Assembly (NCBI GenBank): GCA_032622095.1
Contig: CP136069.1
Span: 19,355,326-19,419,325 of the forward strand
Direction: 5' to 3'
DNA length: 64,000 nucleotides
Source: Siphonodentalium dalli
Taxonomy: Eukaryota; Mollusca; Scaphopoda; Gadilida; Siphonodentaliidae
Positions 56,258-64,000 of this stretch are shown one piece after another. The translations under genes and the position numbers were made by a program. Position 1 is the stretch's first letter. Every line of letters starts with the position of its first letter. The notes beneath the pieces were generated by a model that was not told where the DNA came from, ran no database searches, and saw only the letters and a list, made by a program, of their open reading frames with translations.

Positions 56258-56811
56258 TGGCGTCCGTCGACATTTGTTTATCTGTGCGGAATTTCCCAAT
56301 TTCGCCGTTTTCTGACACGCTGCACTAAGCGAGTCATTTTCGCACAATTGTGAATGTGATTCGATCCTAGTATACTCAAAAGGATTTATACTGGTAGCAT
56401 ATTGTAATTTTCACGGAAATCGTTACTTTTAACGATTTTGTGACAATTTTTAACTTCGGAAATTCAACAATTGAATTTTCGGCGTGCCGTCATCTACTAG
56501 TATTATAAATAGTAATAACTATTTATTGGTAATAAAGCATCTTCGGTGATAACTACCACAGTTGTAATTGAAGATCATTAGTATCAAGTTTTCAAAAGAT
56601 TTATTCTGGATCCAGTGTGTTTGAGAAAAATAATTTTTTTCAATACACTGTAAAAAATTTATTCTTTCAAAGAATATATTTTTCCTTTTTATCATCTGGT
56701 TCTTTTGGAAATTTACTATTTGTGCGGTCTAGACAGGTGTAGCAATAAATAGGTACATCATTGTCGACCGCCCACCAAGTTTTTACCATTTTGTCAACAA
56801 ATAAATCCGCA
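56258..56811 (+). other. Untranslated leader of the LTR retrotransposon
   Basis: AT-rich, non-coding between the presumed LTR and gag. It contains AATAAA twice (about 56530 and 56742) and several short AUG-stop combinations. No other structure is supported. Confidence 0.5.
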
Positions 56812-59800
56812 ATGGATAAAATAAAGGTAAACACGGCAAGTTCTGAAGAACTGTGCCTAATCCCAAACGTAGGGAAGAAATTGGCAAGCCTGATAATGAA
56901 GAAGAGACAGGAGCTACAATTTTTGGGGGAAGAGGATTTAATGGAAATACCTCACTTCAGGGGGTCCCCAGACCAATGGGCAGTGATCGATCTGTCCAGG
57001 CCCGGGCATGACTCAGGAAATGATTATCCCGTGCTACCAGCAGATTTGTCTGACAACCGGACACATCGATCAGACAAGCCACCACACACTGGGATAACAG
57101 ACATCACTCCCCCACCCACAAATCTGAAAATGAGACCATATACTAACCTCATTCAGGACAACCCCTCCCCATATCAAAGGGAGAATACACTACCTGCAGC
57201 CCACAATGGGCAAGTAGTCATGGAATCAGTAAGGGGAAAGGGGGAGCTGGCCAATACGTTCCCTAATCTAGAAAGTGACAATGATGAGGATCACATGGCC
57301 ACCATCCCATCACCCACCAATGTAAATGTTGGTGGGGTACAGTCACATAGGTCATTGGTTACATCGCCGGTCAGCGACAGACATGAGATTAACCAACACA
57401 GGTCACCCCAAACTGGGCCACAATGGCCAGGTAACCCGTCATGTCAGGCCCCATATGAGGTAATACAACCTACACGTGGATCACAAACCATTGCCCACTG
57501 TACAGTGACACAAATGTCGTTGACACAGCCTTCAGTGTTGCAACATGCTCGCACACGAGCAGGCATAGTGGAACAATCCACAGGCCAAACGCAAGCTACA
57601 ATAGCAGCTGAGAGTCGACATCATGTGATCAGCTACCCACAGTTGGATCAGGGGCGACCACAATGGGACCCCGAGTACGAGAACGGCACAGATCCAATTG
57701 TTGGCGCCCCATACAGCAATTCCTCAAATGTGAATCGCTATGGCAATTATTCTCCAAACATGGGGGGTAGTTTCGCAGGGCAAACACCAACTTCAGGTGG
57801 TGATAACCAACAACAAACCACTCAGGGACCCAATGCCATGTCACAAGAGCATAATGCTAAGCGACGGCAGGCACCAGGTGACAACCGAAACAACCCACCG
57901 ACCTATGATGGTTATGATGAGCGTGCACGGTTGTTAGAGACAGTTCGGGTGAATGGTTTAACATCTAACACAGACGTCCGATCCAAGGGTTTGTCGGCGA
58001 TTAAGCCAGACTCAGTACCTCAGGCCTACAACAGGCCCCACCTTGGAAAGGTAGAATGCACCCAAAGATCAGGGGTACCTCTAGTGGGCCCGGCACCAGT
58101 CTCACATTCATACTACCAATCGCCCACATCAGGGGAGGTGATGTCCTCTCAGAGACACCCCCTGGATCAGCAGCGTTTAGCAGGGCTAACAAATACCACC
58201 CTAGGTTCAAAATCAGTACAACCAGGGCGGTTCAGAGCAACCCCGGTTACTCGAAATCAACTGGCACATGCACATGGTGGGGACGAGGGGCCGGTAAACC
58301 ATGAGTACCTGGGTTCTGCGCGAAACCAGGGCGGCGGATACATTGGTCAAAATGAACCAAGGGTGACCACACAATTCCAATCAGAATTGAGTGAATTCTC
58401 GGGTGACATCCATGGTTTAACATACAGGCCCTCACCAGACATAAATGGTGAAGGGAGGGGTTCTGACACCAACCAAAATGGCCGGATCTGGGCAGAACCT
58501 CCACAAGCTCAATATGCAGAGCAAATGGTAGGGGCGACGAGGCAGGCATCGTACGTTACAGGTGGGGATTTCGGGGCCCACCAGGTATACCACCAAACCG
58601 AGTCCACCCCCTCACACATGGCAGAACATACGAATCTGACCGGTGCTCATAAAAAGCGAGCACGGTTCAGCAACAGTTATGAAGAGAGTGATTTCGACCG
58701 ATCACTAGTCACAACTCGACCACAACGGGAGAGTTTTAATCATGTCAGGATGGAAGGGCCGGGCCGCAACGGCCCAGATACCAATACCACCTTTGGAATT
58801 CAGTGTGTTTCACCACAGGGCCCGGAAACCGGTTATGACAACTTTAGTCAGGCACCAGCTAGACCAAGGTTTCAACCATTTCAGACACCAGGGTTACAAA
58901 CACCCTTACCTTACCCCGTTCCCACGATAGGGTTGATGATGCAACCTCGGGTGCTCGAGGACACTGGCACATCACCGGGCCACAACCAGTTATTCAGGCC
59001 CGCCCCAATGGTTCCCGCGCAACGCCATGGAACATTGGAAGTGAGACCACAAGGAAATTACAATTTCTACGACCATAATGAGTCTAATGCACCTGAACAG
59101 CGGCGGCCTCGACAACGGCCAGAGGCCGGACGAGACATTGGGTCTGGCCCTCGTTTAAATCGAAATGAGTTCACGCCGGTTCGCCATCCACCCAGACTGC
59201 CGAAAGGTTTTTGGTATGATGGTGGTGAACCGTGGCAGCCTTTCAAGCTCAAGTTTACCCAATATTCAGAGGCTCAGCAATGGAACCCTGACGAAACCAA
59301 GCAGGCATTGTGTTGGTGTTTGGGGGGTCGTGCTAGCGAGTACTACACGCTCCTAAATGAACGGAATCCAGACACTGACATAACTCAACTGTTAGAGGGT
59401 TTGGAGGCACGTTTCGGGTTTCATGACCTACCGGAAACGACTCAACTTCGTTTCCAACAAGCCCGCCAACAGCCAGATCAGACCCTGGAAGAGTGGGCTG
59501 AGATGGTCCTGACCTTGGCAACCAGAGCATTCAAGGAATGTTCAGCGGAGTTCACCTTCAAGCAGGCAATTGTCCGTTTCTGTCAGGGTTGTAGCGACAC
59601 TAGGGCTGCAGAGTTGGTGGCCATGGAGAACCCCTCCACAATGGAACGGGCGATGAACCGCATTCGTTGGCACCAACACACATATGCGGCAATTCATGGT
59701 TCAAGGTCACCACGCCGGGAAGTGCGCCGAGTATCCTCAGATACCGACGAGGACTATAGTCCAAGTAGGGTCAGGGCTATTAGGTCATCAGGGCGGGGGA

Positions 59801-60243
59801 GATCAGGTTTCAGACAATCCCGGAATGACTATAACAGTCCCCGGGGTGATTGGCAATCCGGAAATGAACAGCGAGCAAGTTCCCCGGGCTCTGCTCAATC
59901 CAACCGAAACCCAAGCGAGTTTGCGGTCTGGAAAGCTCGCACTTTAGCTTTAGAGACGAATATATCAGGTCTCAGCGGAAAGTTTGACAAGCTGACAACA
60001 ACTGTCGAGAAGCTGTCTGTGTCTCTGGGAAACCCAGGAGGATCGTCAACAACTGACAAATCCAAGATGGAACCAAAGTCAAGGTCACCATCTCCCAAGG
60101 TCAAATCCACCCAGTGTTTCCTCTGTTCCGGATATGGACATTACCAACGAGACTGTCCCTCCCGCAACTCAGAGAATCATTCAAACCATGAGACACGAGT
60201 AAAATTCTCGTTACCAACAAACTCCAAGGGGTCGGAGGCATAG
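56812..60243 (+). CDS. gag: Gag of a Ty3/gypsy-type LTR retrotransposon, with N-terminal helix-hairpin-helix
   Basis: A 1,143-residue frame from the first ATG (56812) to TAG (60243). The frame is open a little further upstream without an ATG. Residues 6-51 match the ComEA-type helix-hairpin-helix pattern: V-N-T-A-S-x-E-E-L, then I-P-N-V-G-K-K-x-A, then an R followed by F and an E-D-L helix. About 740 residues of Q/N/P/G-rich low complexity follow. A capsid-like helical region lies at roughly 795-965 (WYDGG, then W-N-P-D-E and L-E-E-W). A basic RS-rich stretch and a short coiled coil precede one CCHC zinc knuckle, C1102-x2-C-x4-H-x4-C1115. The frame is intact, suggesting a young copy. The gag is two to three times longer than in most Ty3/gypsy elements. 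Confidence 0.88.
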   Translation: MDKIKVNTASSEELCLIPNVGKKLASLIMKKRQELQFLGEEDLMEIPHFRGSPDQWAVIDLSRPGHDSGNDYPVLPADLSDNRTHRSDKPPHTGITDITPPPTNLKMRPYTNLIQDNPSPYQRENTLPAAHNGQVVMESVRGKGELANTFPNLESDNDEDHMATIPSPTNVNVGGVQSHRSLVTSPVSDRHEINQHRSPQTGPQWPGNPSCQAPYEVIQPTRGSQTIAHCTVTQMSLTQPSVLQHARTRAGIVEQSTGQTQATIAAESRHHVISYPQLDQGRPQWDPEYENGTDPIVGAPYSNSSNVNRYGNYSPNMGGSFAGQTPTSGGDNQQQTTQGPNAMSQEHNAKRRQAPGDNRNNPPTYDGYDERARLLETVRVNGLTSNTDVRSKGLSAIKPDSVPQAYNRPHLGKVECTQRSGVPLVGPAPVSHSYYQSPTSGEVMSSQRHPLDQQRLAGLTNTTLGSKSVQPGRFRATPVTRNQLAHAHGGDEGPVNHEYLGSARNQGGGYIGQNEPRVTTQFQSELSEFSGDIHGLTYRPSPDINGEGRGSDTNQNGRIWAEPPQAQYAEQMVGATRQASYVTGGDFGAHQVYHQTESTPSHMAEHTNLTGAHKKRARFSNSYEESDFDRSLVTTRPQRESFNHVRMEGPGRNGPDTNTTFGIQCVSPQGPETGYDNFSQAPARPRFQPFQTPGLQTPLPYPVPTIGLMMQPRVLEDTGTSPGHNQLFRPAPMVPAQRHGTLEVRPQGNYNFYDHNESNAPEQRRPRQRPEAGRDIGSGPRLNRNEFTPVRHPPRLPKGFWYDGGEPWQPFKLKFTQYSEAQQWNPDETKQALCWCLGGRASEYYTLLNERNPDTDITQLLEGLEARFGFHDLPETTQLRFQQARQQPDQTLEEWAEMVLTLATRAFKECSAEFTFKQAIVRFCQGCSDTRAAELVAMENPSTMERAMNRIRWHQHTYAAIHGSRSPRREVRRVSSDTDEDYSPSRVRAIRSSGRGRSGFRQSRNDYNSPRGDWQSGNEQRASSPGSAQSNRNPSEFAVWKARTLALETNISGLSGKFDKLTTTVEKLSVSLGNPGGSSTTDKSKMEPKSRSPSPKVKSTQCFLCSGYGHYQRDCPSRNSENHSNHETRVKFSLPTNSKGSEA

Positions 60244-63200
60244 GTCTGACTCTTGACCCCAACACAAACACAGACCTTGAAATAAACCCTACCGATATCT
60301 CATTTAATGACCTACCTGAATTGACCATTCAGCGGGTTAAATCACATTCAGCAATTGAAATTCCAATTAGTGTAGCAGGCACAGCAACTCGTGCTATTGT
60401 TGACACCGCCGCGGATGTCACTATCCTGTCTGACAAACTGTTCAGTGAACTTCAGCCTACCCCTAAGATTATAAGGAACCTGAAGTTCAACACTGCAGCC
60501 AGGGATGGTCAGATGATGGGCAGTCTAGTAGGTCCCGTTTCTATCAAAGTGGGGGGTTTAGAAGTGGAGGAGAGAGTCTATGTTGCACCAATCGAGGACA
60601 CAATGTTACTGGGCATAGATTTCTTGAAGAAACATCAAGCAAAAATTGATGTCCAAAAGGGCTCAATATCATTGGGGAAGTATGATGTGCCTACAGTCTC
60701 GGGTGGGGACCCAGAAGTTGCGATAATCGCACGGGTAACAGTTTCCAAGGGAACGATAATTCCTCCACAGTCGGTGGTGTGGCTACAATGTGACATCCAT
60801 CCACCCATGGCAAATTTCATGCTGGAGCCCAGGATGTTAGATAGCATTTTCATGTTACCATCTCTACATCACGGGGATAAGCCCAAAGTTTGTTTCATTA
60901 ACCCCAATAACCACCCGGTTCGCCTTTTTAAATCACAACATGTGGCGGATGCCTCAGAAATTGATAGTATCCTGGCAGATAGGGACAAACTGGATAGGCA
61001 CAATGACCTAGACCAGAACCGGAGTGAAGAACCAATAAATAGCTCCATGAGTCCGATGGCAGCAGCAACTGTGGCCATGGTTTCCTCAGGGGGGGATCAA
61101 CCAGAGAGGCAGGGGGAATCCCAATCGAGGGTAGGAGCTACACCAGCAACAGGTGAAGACCCCATCCCAGACAAACACACTATATTAAGCAAAATTCCTG
61201 AGCGACTACAGGATTTGTTTAAAGAGTCCACCAAGCTAATAACAGAGCCCTACATATCTCAACTGGCTGACTTGTTGGTGGAGTTCCAAGATGTGTTTGC
61301 CCGCGATGAGTTTGATTTAGGGAATTTTCGAGAAATCGAACACTGTATCGACACGGGGGAGGCGCGACCAGTTAGACAACCTATGAGGCGCACTCCCATG
61401 CATTTCGTGGACAAAGAGGAGGCCCATCTGAAGAAACTTCTAGCAAGTAAGGTGATAGAGCCATCCCTGTCTGAGTGGGTTTCCCCTCCAGTCTTGGTTA
61501 AAAAACGTGATTCCACAGTGCGGTGGTGCATTGACTTTCGGCTGGTTAATGCTGTGACCACAAAGGAAACCTACCCACTGCCAAGGATCGATGAATGTTT
61601 AGACACTCTGAGTGGGAACCTTTGGTTCGGAAAGGCCGACTGCATGGCAGCGTATCATCAGGTATATGTACGCGAGGCAGATCGTTGTAAGACAGCGTTC
61701 CAGACCAAATATGGATCTTTCCAGTTCGTTAAAATGCCTTTTGGACTCTCGGGAAGCCCGTTCACGTGGTGTAGGGTGATAGACATGGTCCTGCAGGGGC
61801 TAAATTGGGACATCTGTCTAGGCTATATCGACGACGTGGTTATCAATGGAGTGTCGGAAAGTGTGCACTTGGAAAATTTGACTAAAGTTCTAAGTCGTTT
61901 CAGAAAGTATGATCTGAAATTAAAGCCAAGCAAGTGTGTTTTCTTTCAGCAGACCATTGAATTCCTGGGTCGAATTGTCAGTCGGACAGGGGTGCAAATG
62001 AGTGACTCATCAATTGAGATTGTTCAAAATTGGCCGGAGCCTACATGCACTCGGGAGGTGGAAAGTTTCTGTGGCCTAACCAACTACCATAGGTCATTCA
62101 TTCGGAACTATGCTGAAATAGCCCAACCACTCTATTCCATAACAGGGAAACATAAATTTCACTGGGGCCAGGAGCAACAGAGCGCTTTCGACAACCTGAA
62201 AGTGGCTTTGACATCACCCCCTTTACTTGCATTACCAAATCGTACGGACATGCTCATTTTGGACACCGATGCCAGCTGCCATTCAATTGGGGCCGAGCTC
62301 CTCCAACTCCAAAATGGAGAGGAGCGGGTCGTCGCATTCGGTAGTTTTTCTCTAACCCCCCAGCAAACCAAATATTGCACTACTCGTCGCGAATTGTTGG
62401 CAGTGGTCCGTTTCACAAGGCAGTTTCGGCACTACCTCTTGGGGAAACCTTTTCTCTTGAGGACAGACCACAACAGTCTCAAATGGTTGATGAATTTCAA
62501 AGATCCCCAGAACCAGTTGGCACGATGGTTGGAAGAACTGAGCAGATATGACATGGTCATAGAGCACAGGCCAGGGGTGAAACATGCCAACGCTGACACA
62601 ATGTCGCGAAGGCCGCAGGATGTGACTTGCCCACTTTACGTGGCTGGGTGCAACCTGAGTAATCTCCCATGTGGTGGTTGCAAATACTGCCAGCGCTTAC
62701 ACACAAGCTGGGCAAAGTTTGAGGAAGATGTCGATTTTGTGGTACCCCTAGCTCAGGGTTCAGTCCAGTTCTCAGAAATTGGTCATGATACCCCAACGGT
62801 AGCCAAACTGAGCAGTCTTGAGGCATCAGGGGCAGATGATATCATAGCGTTACCTTGGGACTCAGACAAGGACTGGGTAGATACCCAGGAAAACATAGGC
62901 AGCATATGCCCTGCATCAGGGTGGACCCACACTCACCTTAGGCTCAACTATTCCCCTGGTAGGGAGCAAGCTATCCCAATCAGACAAACCACCTCCCCGG
63001 AAGATACCCTTGGAACACAAGCAACAGGCGACCCGCCTTTACTATCTGACATAGGTAGCCGTGAAGATCTGGCTACGGTCCAACAATTGGATCCAGACCT
63101 AGGCCCCATATTCACGTGGTTGGAAGTGGGAAATGAGCCTTCTGAGGGGGAGTTGTTTCTGGGAAGTCAAACAACCAAATACATCTGGGTGAACCGGAAA

Positions 63201-64000
63201 CGATTCCTCATCAAGGATGGCCTTTTGTATAAGATACGCCACAATGGCGATCAAGTACTCGTAGTACCAAGCTACTATGCAGATCAAATTCTACCACTGG
63301 CCCATGACATACCAGCTTCAGGGCACCAAGGAATAGTACGAACACGCTCCCGGGTGAGGGCAAATTACTATTGGTATGGTATCTCAAATGACATCAAAAC
63401 TTTTGTAGAATCTTGCCCTCAGTGCAATCAGGGTAAAAAAACAACTCGCCACGCAAGGTGGGAGCAGGTACAGTACCATGCAGGGGTACCTATGGAGCGT
63501 GTCCATCTAGATTTTCTTGGGCCGTTACCTCTCAGTCACGATGGAAATCGTTACATTTTAATGATGGTTGACCAATTCTCGAAGTGGGTGGAATGCATAC
63601 CACTGCCGGACCAGACCGCAGAAACTGCCGCAATGGCAGCTGTGGATCAGTTTTTCTCCAGGTTCGGATGCCCACTACAAATCTTCACTGACCAAGGCGC
63701 CTGTTTCGAGAGCAAACTGTTCACCGCAATGTGTGAATTACTCCAAATACACAAGGCACGCACAACGCCTTACCGGCCTTCGTCTAATGGGGCTGTCGAA
63801 CGCCAGAATCGGACTTTAATGAATGCAGTTCGATGTTATGTGGACAGGTCTCAGAAAAACTGGGACAAATACCTGCCACAGCTGGCCGGGGCCCTTCGGT
63901 CATCTGTTCATCGGTTGACTGGTCAGACTCCCAACAAGTTAATGTTGGGACGAGAAGTCAACCATCCATCTGATCTGGTTTTTAATTTCAAGCAAACAGA
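60192..64000 (+). CDS. pol: Pol polyprotein (PR-RT-RNaseH-IN), partial at window end
   Basis: Open without a stop from just after TGA at 60189-60191 to the window edge (about 1,269 codons), in the -1 frame relative to gag and overlapping it by about 50 bases. Order seen: retropepsin-like protease with I-V-D-T-A-A at 60396-60413 (Ala where Gly is usual); reverse transcriptase about 61300-61980 with YIDDV at 61824-61838; RNase H about 62235-62610 with D, E, D, D positions present; integrase with an H-x6-H...C-x2-C zinc finger near 63303-63425 and catalytic D63510, D63690 and E63798 (nucleotide positions of the codons), spaced D-x59-D-x35-E. All catalytic residues checked are present. The C-terminus and 3' LTR are outside the window. 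Gene order PR-RT-RH-IN places it in Metaviridae (Ty3/gypsy). Confidence 0.92.

Noticed and set aside
56761-56811. Extended gag start upstream of 56812
   Set aside because: The upstream open part begins with a non-ATG codon. The first ATG at 56812 begins directly before the helix-hairpin-helix motif and is the better start.
60243-60330. Stop-codon read-through as the route from gag to pol
   Set aside because: Pol lies in another frame than gag, so suppression of the TAG alone cannot join them.

Overview
The window is animal nuclear DNA, most likely from a bivalve or another marine mollusc. Genes are split by GT-AG introns, the DNA is AT-rich, TTAGGG-type telomere motifs occur, and interspersed repeats are dense. 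The mollusc call is an inference from repeat style and gene content; no species-diagnostic marker was seen. No rRNA, tRNA, CRISPR or bacterial gene was recognised.

Layout. (1) 2.8-29.1 kb, plus strand: eleven phase-compatible exons of a nuclear zinc-finger protein. They give a 576-residue reading with an R/D/S-rich N-terminus, a U1-type C2H2 finger, a matrin-type C2H2 finger, a charged helical segment and an acidic tail ending in a basic patch. It resembles CIZ1 and the insect PEP family. Its introns are packed with non-autonomous DNA transposons (MITEs), several starting or ending within 5-45 bases of a splice site. (2) 29.2-45.2 kb: a repeat-dominated stretch with MITEs, tandem arrays, a 1.6-kb minisatellite of 45-bp units, large palindromes, and a decayed LINE reverse-transcriptase tail at 31.8-32.0 kb. 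(3) 45.3-52.2 kb, minus strand: the whole coding region of protein C10 (human C12orf57 family), three coding exons giving 114 residues. (4) 52.2-55.8 kb: long inverted repeats, a 122-bp tandem array just upstream in coordinates, and TTAA-flanked elements. (5) about 55.96 kb to the window end, plus strand: a Ty3/gypsy-type LTR retrotransposon. It has a very long Gag carrying an N-terminal ComEA-like helix-hairpin-helix motif, and an uninterrupted Pol (protease, reverse transcriptase, RNase H, integrase with D,D35E) that runs off the window end.

Mobile-element biology is the main content. Target-site duplications visible in the sequence allow these assignments: piggyBac-like (TTAA; five terminal-repeat families), Tc1/mariner-like (TA), hAT-like (8 bp) and PIF/Harbinger-like (TTA). 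Two insertions can be dated relative to their hosts because the interrupted sequence is recognisable on both sides or as an empty copy nearby. A second group of elements without clear TIRs shares one design: a hairpin head, a GTCCGTC-rich stretch, roughly 120-190-bp diverged internal monomers and, in two families, a GTCATTGAC palindrome at the other end. This is the best candidate for an under-described transposon group here. A third theme is a ~68-bp perfect-arm palindrome reused inside MITE families with different termini.
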